Assembly: GCF_020740795.1 (NCBI RefSeq)
Contig: NC_067295.1
Coordinates: 3,410,501 to 3,474,500 of the forward strand
Length of the DNA: 64,000 nucleotides
DNA from: Apus apus
Lineage: Eukaryota > Chordata > Aves > Apodiformes > Apodidae
Direction of reading: 5' to 3'
Below, one piece after another: positions 9,713-20,823 of the stretch (position 1 is its first letter; the number at the start of each line of letters is the position of its first letter). The notes beneath the pieces were generated by a model. That model was not told where the DNA came from and did not search any database. It saw only the letters and a list, made by a program, of their open reading frames with translations. Position numbers and translations under genes: made by a program.

Positions 9713-12122
9713 CTCTGGGTCCTTCCGTTGACTTTTCCGAGGGTATTTTTGTTCCTCCTCTAATCTCTTCCCCTACAACCCGCTCCGATTATGCAGAACA
9801 ATGCAAGTGCCATAGGAATGCTTGAGAAATTTAGTGTCGTTCGTAGTTTTCCGTTTCATCGCAATAAGCAGCGAGCGGTCGGCAGGAGGGGGCGGCGGCG
9901 GCCTCGGCGCGCCCGCCAGGGGCTGGCGGCTCTGGGGGGACGGACGGACGGACAGATGGGCAAGGAGGGTCAGTGGGGCACCAGCAGGCGAGTGGTTCCA
10001 TGGGGCTTTGCTCTGCCTGCAGGGAAAACGCCAGCGTTTTCTTGGAGCCAAGCACTGGGAGATCCAAAACAAAAAAAAAGAGGAAATATCAGGAAACGAG
10101 CCTTTCTCTCTCTTTCTTTCCTTTTGCTTTGATTTTTAAACTGAGCGGCAACAACAACAACAAAATTGCTCCTCCCAGCTGGTGGTCTGATTCAGTTGCA
10201 CAAGAACAACACTTGAATTAACATGCAACGTTAATGTACTTCTTTTTAATTTGGGGGGAAAGTGGGGCGGGGGGGAGGGAGGAGAGAGGGTTTTTAATTT
10301 TTTCACCATACCATTTGGGAGACTGTTTACCAAAATAATAATAATAACAATAATAATATTAAATCTGAAAGAAGTGATTCAGTATTTTTTAAAAATGAAC
10401 AAGGGAATGAATAAGCCACCGGGGTCCTCTGAGGAGTGGATTTTGCTGGGCAGATGCAAGAGCTAGAAGTCAAGACTCCCATCCAGGTTTGGGGTGGTTT
10501 TTTTCCTCACTGGCAGAGCTTTGTAGGCAGAAAACAGATGTAAGTGGCTGGAGGTTCGTGGCAGAGAAGATGAGGAGTGGAATTTCTGGGAAAGGAGCTA
10601 ATAAGGAAAAGGCAGACTGTGATAGAAAGAAGCATTGTCAACACAGTTATGAGCAGATTTCTGGAAATGCTCATCTTCAGGGTAGCAATTTGGTCTAGGG
10701 CACCAGCTGCTGAAGTGCTGGATCTCCCCCCGTATGGGAATTCATAAGTTTCACCTTAAATGGGACAAAACATTGAAAAGCACAAAAAAGGAGAGTCGAA
10801 GCTCTCAAATTTGGGTATTTTCCCCACTTTTCCAACCAATTTGGTATTTTCTCCCTTGAAAAACCAATTCAAACTTGGAAATCAATCTGAAAGTCATCTC
10901 GTTGGGTTGCCCTTCCTCTAGCACAGGAGCTGTCTCAGTGCCAGGCTGGGATTTATGAATTCCCTGTTCAATGGAGTCTCCTTCTTCAGAGCCAGGTGCT
11001 TTTCCCAAACCAACTGCTGCCAGTGGAGAAAACCACCCTGTGTCTTGTGCTTCAACCCATCCCTGTGTCCCAGCCTCAAGGTGGATTGTGCCTTAGAGAT
11101 GCAAACTCATCCCACGCCCCAGCCCTCCTCCCCAGCACCCCGCTTGCATCCTCATCCTCCCCTTGGGGCAACATCCCCTTTGCTCCATGCTCACATCCCA
11201 CTGTCTGCTGTGTTTTGGGCTGGCCTCGATGGCACTCTGGTTTGGTTTTTGCTGTGGCACAAGGTAGAACCATCCTGAGCACGGGCAGCCTCTGCTCCTG
11301 CCCTGCTCCTGCCTTGCATGGAGAGAAGGAGCTGGGAAGAGGGAGGCTGCAGGTCCCTTCATCCTGGCCCTGCTGCTCGTTGGTGCTCTGGGAGCCAAAA
11401 TCTGGCTCCCTGCTCCCCGTGGCCTCACACCCAACCCGGGGTGCAGGACCCCAGCAGCACCCAGCCTCGGGGACCAGGGTGGGGACGGGGGGGGTCCCTG
11501 GCAGTCTTTTGGCTGGACTGTGCTTCCAGTGCTTTTATCCCCACCCTGAGCCCCCATCAGGAAAAACGTCCCTGGTTACAACTTGCCGCGGCATGTCCAA
11601 GCATTGGTGGCAGAGGCAGGATTTGTCCTGTGTTCCCATCCCCTTCTTGCAAAGGGCTCTAGGGAAGGGACAGGGACTGAGACTTTGTCTCCACAGAGTC
11701 TCTCCCCACCCTGTTTCCCACCAGCGTCCATCAAGGCCACCCCACGCTGCCCACCGAGGGGCTGCTTGAGTTTTGGCTTCCCCTAAAAACCAACCAAGGG
11801 GAGAAACCAACCCCAGGAGGGACCAGGCCATTTTGGCACCAAGTGCCCCCAAAGGGCTGTCCCCAGAAGTGGGGACATGTAGGGACGTGCCGTTGAGCTC
11901 CAGCCATGACTTTTGTGTTTCTAAGGCAGCGAACACAGATGTCATCCCATCACCAGTCCCTTTGCTCCCAGGGAGGGGATGGTTTTGTCACCCACTTTTT
12001 AGCCCATAGCATCTGGGGAGGGGGTGGGAAGGAGGAGGGATAAGGGGGGGGCAGAGAGATTTTGTGTGCTCATTATTTATTTTTTTAAAAGAAATGCTTT
12101 TAAGTGGTTTTAGGTTCTTTTG

Positions 12123-12128
12123 AATAAA
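12123..12128 (+). terminator. KCNJ12: proximal poly(A) signal AATAAA of KCNJ12
   Basis: AATAAA is followed 11 bp later by a genomic run of 17 A (12140-12156). It would give a 3' UTR of about 2.4 kb. The genomic A-tract means oligo-dT primed cDNA ends here could be internal-priming artefacts. Confidence 0.4.
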
Positions 12129-14114
12129 TAATAATTACTAAAAAAAAAAAAAAAAGGTGCACATCTTGCTGCTGTAGAGTTCTCAGAGGGTTAATTTCTT
12201 TATAAATATATACATATATATCTCACAGTAAATATTTGTATAAAAACAAAAGAGAAATAGAGATGTCTTTAAGTAAATTATTGCTTTTAAAGAACCTTCT
12301 ATGATTGTACAGTGTTACCTGGGAGAATAGAATAATATATACAGATGTATTTTTAAATTGCTGCGTAGGAGGATGTGAACTGGGCTGGGGAGTGCCCGTG
12401 GCTGGCACAGCAAGGCGGGGGGGTTGGACCCTCCCCAGCCCCCATTCACACCCCCCCTTCCCCAAACCCCCTAGTGAGGATCTAGCTCTGGAGAGTTGTC
12501 GTATATATACTGTATAGTGCTTGTCCTGGCCAGGGACCACACTGGTACATAGTGTATAAATATTATTTTTGCCTACCTGTGAGTGCTCTGAGCTACTGGT
12601 CTGTTTTTTTTTCCTGCCATCAGGGAGTGTTGGGAAGGCTGCCTGGGGTCAGTTTTGGTCAATTGTCAAAGAAAAGGGGGGGGAAAGAAAGGGGGAAAAA
12701 AGTTTTAAAAGCCAAGAAGTGGCTTTTGTGGTGCTTGGGTTCTCCAGAGGTTCTGGAAATGGAGAGGGATGCTCTCGGGGTGTGGGGTTTGGTGTTGGTC
12801 ATGGCAGGGATGGAGCAAGATCCTGGCAGGAAGGGGCTTGGAGCTGAGCAAGGAGGGGGGGACAACACGTCCCCCAAAAGAGCCTCTGGTCATTTCTTCC
12901 ATCTATGGAGTTAACTCCAGCATGACACTTGATCCTTGGATGAGGAGGGTTTCCACAGGGATTGCCCTCGGCTCAGGGAAGCCCTGGTCAGGGACTGGGA
13001 GGCTGGACCCATTGCTGCTCCCACCTGGCTTCACCCCAAAAATGATGCCCCAGTGAGAGCAGAAAGTGGTCACATCCCCACACCCCAAACCCACCGGCTG
13101 CAAAGAGCCCCCTCTGTCCCCAAAAGGCACAAGAAGAGCAACTTCTGTCCCCAAAGGGTGTCACGTGTCCCCGCTCGGCCGGGCGGGGGGTCCCCGGGGC
13201 CGTTGGGACGAGCCTTAGCTTCTCATCCCCCAATTTAGTGCACTTAGTCTTTTAGGGCTGGGACAATCACTTAGTGCTTAACCTTTGCGAGTCGGTGCCT
13301 GCTTGACCTTCCAACCTTTTCTAGGAGATGAATTCAGAGCCACCTTTTCTATCTTTAATAAGGCAGAACAAATACGTTTTATTTTTAAACCCTCCTGCTC
13401 TTTCTTTTCCTCTCGTGCTGACAACCAAATGAGTCCCCTGTGTGTGTGTGTCCCCCCCACACTCTGTTTCTTGCACGCTGAAATGAGACTGTGGCATCTG
13501 GAACCTGCTCTCCCACCCTCCCCCAATTCAGGGATGCTGCCACGGGGGGGTCGGTGCAGGGCAGGGTCCAACCACTTTAGGAGCAGGGAGGGGGACATGG
13601 GACAGTGTCCCACCCAATGCCACCCGTCACCTTGCTGAGCCCCAGCGCCCACCAGCTGCACACATCTGCCCCACTGCCCCTTTCCCAGGGGGCACCATCT
13701 GTCCTCCATCCCACCACCCCCCCCAAAACACATGCCTGGTGCTCCCCCAGGCTTGGCCCCACGTGGTTTTGGGGACCAAGACCTGGCACCAGTTCACGGG
13801 GCCAGGTTGGCAACTGGGAGCACTGGTTTCCCAGGGGTAAAGGGCCAAGTCCGTTTGCTGGGGCGATGGTGACGTGCAGGGACAGGGAAGCTGATGGATC
13901 CAATGGGAATGTCTGTACCTTTTCCACTTCTGGTGTCTCTCTGTCTCATTGCACATATATTTGAGATATATGTGACAATGTATATATATATTTGTAAAAT
14001 GTATTTCAAATGACAAAACTGGCCAATTTTCTGTTATTTTAAATATATTATATATATTATATATAAGAGTCTCCAAAAGATATAAATAGACTAGAGAAAA
14101 TAATATAAATATGT

Positions 14115-14120
14115 AATAAA
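14115..14120 (+). terminator. KCNJ12: distal poly(A) signal AATAAA of KCNJ12
   Basis: AATAAA lies at the end of an AU-rich block (13950-14145) and is followed within 40 bp by the GT-rich stretch TTGTGTCGTGCTGT, the usual arrangement of a vertebrate cleavage site. Base composition changes to ordinary intergenic sequence just after it. Confidence 0.55.
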
Positions 14121-14159
14121 TGTATTTTGATCTATTTAAAATATCTTGTGTCGTGCTGT

Positions 14160-16600
14160 ATGATTTAAAGCTCATAGGGAAGTGTCTGCCTGGAGCAAAC
14201 TTCAGCTGTGGTTTGGAGGCTGTCACTTGTCACACACATCACATTTGTGTGCAGCAAATTGGACTTGGGGGCCAGTGGGACAAATACAGATGTTTTTCAG
14301 AGCCTTTTAGCAAATACCTGTCCTGCTGCCTCTAGGAAGGAGCAGGAAAACCAAATCTGAATTTTCCTTGTTATGCTGCAGAAGAGGATAATTTTTTCCT
14401 CTCTGCCAGGGAAGGGGCTGGAGGGATCCTTAGAGGAATGGGGGGACTGCAGGGTCCCCTCCCCACGTAGCCCCTCCTGTGGGTACCACTTGCTCAGCTG
14501 CTCTGCCCTGATGGCCACGGGACCAGATCATGGCAGCTCAGCCATGCGGGGAGCCCGGAGATGGGAAAACGTGTCTGGAGCCCAGGCAGAAGGAGCCCAG
14601 TCATCTGAGACTGACCCAACAAATCTTCCCAGAGTGACCTTGGTTGTCCTTGGGCTCCACAAGGATCTATTTCCTACAGGCATCACCTCCTCTGGGGACA
14701 CCAAGTGACAGTTTAAATGTCATTAATAGTGTGTCATGGCCAAAGGAAAGCAGAGCAAGTCTCTAGGTTGCTATTTCTGGAGAGGTTAATGGCCTGGTGG
14801 ACATGAGCTCCTGGATTTTCCTCCTGGCTTTTGCACCTGGCTGGTGCTGGGAATGGGGCCCTTGTCCCAAGATAACCTAGAGAAATTTTTCCTCATCATT
14901 TCTCAGGCTGGTCACAGGTCTGAAGCCAGGCTGGTGACTGATCCCTTCCACTTGTGATGGTCAGTTGTGTCCCATCAGCCCCATCCCTTCCCTGTCAGGC
15001 TGAGCAGGACCAAGGAGCACAGACTGTTTAATTCATCCAAGGGGGAGACTGAGGGGTGACTAGATTACAGCATTTGTCACAGGGAGAGTACACTGCTACA
15101 GAGCTAACTTAATCTACCAGGGAAGGGCATAATAACCACCTCTTCCTGGAAGCTGAAGCCAGACGAATAGGAACTCCTTGGAAATATGGAGTGATCTTTT
15201 AATAATGATTAGCTATTAGACCAAGCTACCCATCTCTGTCTCTTAATGCCTTTAAATCTGGACCAGATGCTTTTCTGGAAGCTTTTCTCTTGCTGAGGAG
15301 AGGAGCAGGGTTATTGGGGAAGGTAATGGGCTGTTACAGGCAGGCAGGAGGTGGGATGGGAAAAACCACCCTGCTCTCCTCCAAAACACGGGCTGGATCT
15401 TGGAGAGGAAACTGCCTGAGGGATGTTCTTGCAGCATCTTTCTTGGGAAAAACACAGCAGCCCGTGCAGCAGCTTCCCAAAGGTCCTGGGCCTCTGCTCT
15501 CAGGTTTACTTCACCATGCAGTGACTCCTGGTGCAGCAGTTTGTGCTACAAGCCCCATCGCTTCATTTGGGGAAGCATTTAATGATTCCAGAGCCAGCAG
15601 CTCCCCAGGGATGGTTTCCACTGCCTCCAGAATTGCTCCCTCAGTGGCTGTTGATAGCAGAAACCCCCAGGGAGCCTGTGATGCTGGCACCACGGGAAAT
15701 GCGCTACCAGGCCAGTTGGTCTTGGCTTTACTTCCACTCCAACCATCCCTAGCTTTGGGGGTCAGAGCTAAACTAAAGGGGGGGTGCAGCTGGGAGCAGC
15801 AGGGATAGGGAAGGACCTTTTCCTTGCTCACACCTGGCAGGCACAGCCAGGATGTTTTCAGCAGGGATGCTCATTGATGGGCTGAGGTTGAGGCAGTTTC
15901 TTCACTGACAACCTCCACTTCTAACACTCAAGATGTCTTTAAATGCTAAAACCATCTTTAAACTCAGCATCACACCAGCCCTCACTCCCACACAGGGAAG
16001 GCACCACATTGGTTTGACTCCTGACAAATCCTCCCCAGTCATGCTAAGGTGATGCACCACATTCCAGAGGGGTGGAGGCAGGAACTTTGCCCTAACCCTG
16101 CTGGAGATCCTGCTTCTCCACCCAGTCTGGATGCATCCTCCTTCCTGGCTGCTTTGAGAAGCTACAAACCTCTCAGACTTTACTCCCTTACCCTCCTGAA
16201 TTGCCCCAGTGCCATCCTGGGAGGCCAGGAGCAGCTCGGGTACCACAGGGTGATATCCACGGATGCTGGGTTGTCTCTGGGGGTAACCATAGTAACAGAG
16301 CAGCATCTCTGCTCTCCTGCCAGCAATTTGCTTTTTCATCCTGCATTAAGGTGGACCCTCTCAGACTCCTTCCTCCCCCTCCACCTGCCCTGAATGGTAA
16401 CACCAAGGGCTCTCCCACCAAGGGCCTGGCTCTCTGGCTCTTTGTGCCACGTCCCACGCTGGGTCTCATCCTGCTGTGTAACAGGATACTGCCAGGGAAC
16501 TGTCTCCAACATCCTGCAGGGAAGGCAGCAGCTGGAGTTTCTCCTTAACACAGATTTTTAAGTGTGAGTGGGACAAAATTAGGGGTTTCCTTACACTTGT
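14160..16600. other. intergenic sequence, nothing coding recognised
   Basis: No exon, RNA gene or repeat family is recognised. A non-repetitive AT-rich patch at about 15165-15260, which contains CTTGGAAATATGGAG and TAATAATGATTAGCTATTAG, could be a regulatory element, but one sequence does not prove it. Confidence 0.4.
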
Positions 16601-16619
16601 TGTTAAAAGGTCACTGTCA

Positions 16620-17540
16620 AGGTTAAAAACCTTAAATACTAATTTTCTTTTAATTGCAAAAGGCCTCCATTAGTAACAACACGCCAGCTTATTAATATGG
16701 ATTGAATTTTTCAGCACTGAATGCAATTATCACCCGTTAAGTACTTTGTTCACCTTTCACATTCCTGCCGGGGTGGGGAAGGCAAACACATGAGTCAGCG
16801 TCCCTTTTTCGGTCGTTTTTTCGGCCGTTTCAGTGACGAGCTGTCGTGAGTCAGCACAGCTGCCAAGTTCGGGTCACAAACGCTCACCGCGACACCGCTC
16901 CTGGAGAAAAACACTGAGTTAAAGGAAGCCAAGGAGAACCCCCTGTACTGACCCCAGGGTTTTTTTTTGGGGGGAACAAACAAACAAACAAACACAAAAC
17001 TCAACTCAAATGAACAAATTTGGAGTCAAACCGGGCACGGTGGCGCCGCGCTAAGGGAAGATGTGCTGGAGGGTTTCTGATGGGATAGCAGGGTTGCGTA
17101 TGGAGAGGGAAGTGAAGAAGTGTCCAAACTGTGGGACCAACACCCCTGCCCCAGCCAGTCGGTGCTTCCCCCCTTCCCCTGCAGCCAGAACATTTATTTT
17201 AACAATACCTCATTAGCATGTGATTAAACCTTCTCCTCTCTGCCGGCGCTGCTTGATGACCCCAAGCAAGACACCCGCCCCCTTCCAAGGGGTTCTGGGG
17301 TGGGGGTGCTGGGCATTCGGGGACACTGTTTGAGAGGAGGTGACCCCAAAACCCCGTTGATGGGGGCTGGCATCCCCACACCAGGGGCTTGCTGTCCACT
17401 GGGGTCCAGGGCTGACTCAGCCCCAGATGGTTTTCCTGCCAGCGTTTATATAACGGCGCGTTTTGGTGGGGGCCGGTGAGCGGCGAGGGGGTGGGCGCGG
17501 GGGCGAGGGAGGGAACAGAGCTAAAGATAAGCCTGGCAGC
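16620..17540. promoter_or_regulatory. candidate regulatory region with AP-1/MARE sites, TATA-like box and GATA site
   Basis: AT-rich single-copy sequence (16620-16740) is followed by TGAGTCAGC at 16791, TGAGTCAGCA at 16846 and the near-palindrome GCTGACTCAGC at 17411. These match the core of AP-1, NF-E2 and antioxidant-response (TGAnnnnGC) elements. TTTATATAA at 17445-17453 leads into a short CpG-rich stretch, and AGATAAG (GATA-type) lies at 17525. CpG dinucleotides are also concentrated at about 16800-16900. The arrangement resembles a promoter or enhancer. No downstream exon could be identified, so its target is unknown; KCNJ12 upstream or a non-coding RNA are both possible. Confidence 0.35.
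16975..16995 (+). repeat. (CAAA)n short microsatellite
   Basis: About five copies of AAAC/CAAA follow a G-run and a T-run (16961-16974). It is a simple repeat without further meaning visible. Confidence 0.8.
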
Positions 17541-18011
17541 TCTGGCACTGCTTTGCCAGGCCCCGCGGTGGGAGCTGGCAGGGGAAAGGCTGCTGGGGAT
17601 CAGGCACCTAGCACCCAGCCATCCCGGTGCCCAGTGCATGTCCGGGGAGAAGCAGTTTTGCATCCCGCTGCCAGCAGCTGCCTTCTCCTCCCTGGCACCC
17701 ACAGGGCACCACTGGCACTCAGCCACAGCTTCCCCTTGCCAGTTCATCTTCCTGCTTGCAAACAGAGCAAAAACGATCCCCATTCCTTAAAACAGGCTTG
17801 TGCTTCCCCGCCTCCCCGTGGCATTTCATGAGCTGGGAAATTACGTTGCCTGGTTGCAGGACTGAACTGACCTGCAGAGAGTCCCTGGGCACCCACCACC
17901 CCCACCCCTCCCTTCTGTTCCCTCTGCTCCCCTGGTGACTGCCAGCCAGCCCCAGAGCTTGTAATTGGATCAGAAAACTGATGCTTATGTCTCTTAAAGA
18001 CATGTTTGGGG

Positions 18012-18024
18012 TGACCTTTGACCT
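18012..18024 (-). promoter_or_regulatory. perfect DR1 nuclear-receptor half-site pair
   Basis: The plus strand reads TGACCTTTGACCT; on the minus strand this is AGGTCA-A-AGGTCA, two perfect half-sites spaced by one base. DR1 sites bind PPAR/RXR, HNF4 and COUP-TF family receptors. A perfect 13-base match is expected rarely by chance in a window this size, and it lies about 490 bp from the GATA-type site of the candidate regulatory region just upstream. Function is inference. Confidence 0.4.
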
Positions 18025-20775
18025 CTATAGAAGTCTTCCTGTTTTGCCCAGTTTATGAACTCAATGTAAAGGCAAAGATGACCCTTGTTTTAAGGGAGTT
18101 TTCTTTTAATGCTCTGGAGATTCGATAAATAAAACTAATTCTGACACAGGGGAGGTGCTGGGTGTGATGGCTTTGCCCAGGCAGGGGGTTTGGGGCAGAC
18201 TATTAATAACTTGAGGCTCTGCTCCATGCCTGGGTAGGCTCTAGAGGTCTCTCAGCATTAACCAGGAGTGCCCAGAGATGACTTTTATTTGGCTGGAGCT
18301 GCCCTCCAGCTGGGCCTCTTCCAGTGCCAGCAGGGCTGAACTTGGATTTCATCCCCAAAACCCTCGTGTCAGGCCAAGCACGCAGATAGAGGGGCAACCC
18401 CAAGAGCCTCACAGGCTGTTTGTAAGCCCTGGAGCAGATACCTGGGTTGGGGTCCTGGATGGACGAGGGTCCCTGTGGTGGGAGGGATGGAGGAAGGTCC
18501 CCCAGTGAGAAGTTGTCCACCAATCCTTCCATACGGCAGCACCATAACGGCTCCGGGTGCGGGGGCGACGGCAAGAACAGGCACTGGGTGTCGGCAGGAG
18601 GAGCGTGGCGGGCTGGGAACAGCACTCAGATGGTTGGGGGAAGTCCACAGCTCCTGATAATTAGGAGAAAGACTAAATAAATCCCTTTGAAAAAGACAAT
18701 GTGGGGGGGTGGGGGGGAAAGAGAAGCTCAGGCCTGGGCTCCTGCCAGTGATGGATCTGCGGAGCGCTGCCGCCCACGCTGGAGGGGAGCGAAGAGGGGC
18801 TTCATCACTGCAAGGTCAAGGTGGCACGGCTGGGGTGGCAGTGGTGACAGCTGGCACATGGAGGGCTAGTAGTGGCCATAGCAGTGGCCATGGGGGTGGT
18901 CAGGCAGTTGCCAGCCCAGGCAGTGGGTGTCTGGGTGCCCCCTTCCACACAGCTCTCTGCATTCCCCTGCCCCAGGGCAGGTCTCCATCCCACAGACCCC
19001 AGCACAGACAGGACTGGATTTCTGGAGAGCAGGAACCTGGGGATTACACCACTGGAGTCTGACCAGCCAAAAATTGTTAACATTCAGAATATCCGTAGCT
19101 CAAATCCAGCTTAAAAGTCAAACCAATCATCCAAACCATCTGCCTCACCATTGAAGATAATACTACTTTTATTGTTTCCCTAAGCTGCTAAGCAGCTTTT
19201 CAGCAAGAAAAATCCTCTCTGCTGGGACATTTGCTGTGGTGGGATGGCATGGTGGCTGTCCCCAGGTCCTGCTGGGATGGGGAAGCAGGACACTATACAG
19301 TGACATAAAGGATGCAGGGATGGGAGAGCAGGGGCTGATGCTGGGGTTTATGGTATTGCTCCATGCCATGGTGGGGATAACCTGCCCTTGCCTCTCCTGG
19401 AAACCCACAGCTAGAAGAGGGGCTCCAGTAGCAGCTCCCCTCCAAGACATCCCCAAACTTTTCTGGAGCCTCTGGCAGCCAAGAGTGATGTGTGACAGCC
19501 TGTAACAGGGGATGCCCTTGCTGCTGCCCACCTGATATTCTCCCAGAGGTATTATTAACCCACTAAGAGCAGCCAGCCTCATCCATGAGCTTTCCATCTG
19601 CAAACCCTCCCTGGGCACAAGCCAGAGGAGCTGTACACAATCCTCCCTGTTTCCCAGGGAGATGGACATGCTGAAGGTTTCAAGCCACACTCCAAAGCAT
19701 GCTCTTCAACACCTGGAAGATGTGTATGCACAGCAGAGAGACCAGCCTGTCCTGCCTCTTCTAGACCTCCCCTATACCCTCCTGTTGAAGTTCACCTCCT
19801 CCTAAACCATCACTCCTCTCCCAAGACCTCACATAAGCAGCCTCTAAGGTGATATAAGCTGATGGCTCTATTCCCATCTCCAACTTCTCCAGGTGACAAA
19901 AGCACCATCTATCATGCCCATAACTGACATCATTCCTAACATACAATTAACACTCCCTTGGCCCGTGGATTTCAAACCAGGACACGTATGGGTAGGAAAA
20001 GGTCTAAGTCACATTATTTGCCCCAACCTGAGAGAGCAGGACACAAGCTTGGGTTGGAGATGTATCTGGGGTGAAAATTCACCGTTGTCTGTGAGTTTGT
20101 GTTGATTCAGTAGGAGCACAAGCACTTCATGAAATCACCCCAGGGTCACTTACTTTTACATTCCTGATGGCACCTGGCTGCTCCTCTGGGCTTTGGTCAG
20201 GACGGGTTTGCTTGGAGAGATTATTATCCCATGGGAAGAAGTCATCTGAACCAGAACTGCATTGTTCTTACAAGGATATAAGGAAGGAGAAAGAGCTGTG
20301 AGAGCAGCAATCAAGAAGCTAACGGGAAACTTCACTTGTAAAGATCATCCAGCTTTTTCTTTGTCTTATTTTCAGTGCCTGGCAGCAAGTTGGCCCCTCC
20401 TTTCCCCCGGGAGAGGCAGAGGGTTGCCAGCTCACATGAGTCTGTGGTGGGATTTGCTACCTTGGCAGCAGAGCCCCAGCCCCAAGGCAACTGGTTAGCA
20501 GAGTCACCATTGCCACCTGGAAAGTGACTTTGCAGCTGGCACAGAACATTTGCCTCCAGCTCAGGGGCTGGGGCACCCCCCAGCTGCCCCATGTCTCTGG
20601 CAAAGCTGGCTTTGACTTTATTCCTCCTCTCAAGGACCCTCAGCTCCTTTGCAGCACCCTGGGCTCCAGAGGTGCTCCCACCCTTCCCAAGCTTTTGCCC
20701 AGGGCTTACCTGGGGGACCTGCCTTGTAGCTGCCAAAGCCACATCACTGACTTTTAATTAGGGAGCGCTGCAATT

Positions 20776-20823
20776 AGAATCACAGAATCATTAAGGTTGG
20801 AAAATACCTTCAATATCATCATT
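20776..20823 (-). mobile_element. CR1 LINE terminal fragment
   Basis: The plus strand reads AGAATCACAGAATCATTAAGG followed by TTGGAAAATACC, the reverse of the CR1 3' terminus. Only about 50 bp can be recognised before the similarity is lost. Confidence 0.7.

Larger units (their letters stand above)
9713..14145 (+). other. KCNJ12: KCNJ12 3' UTR (long, AU-rich distal part)
   Basis: After the TGA there is no further gene for over 4 kb. The sequence has 3' UTR character: short repeats, (AAC)n at about 10148-10163, (AAT)n at about 10333-10360, and AU-rich blocks at 12190-12370 and 13950-14145 with UAUAUA and AUUUUA runs. Poly(A) signals occur at 12123 and 14115. The distal end is inferred from the last AATAAA and a following GT-rich stretch (TTGTGTCGTGCTGT). 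A proximal, roughly 2.4-kb UTR form is also possible. Open frames in this span are not supported as coding. Confidence 0.6.
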
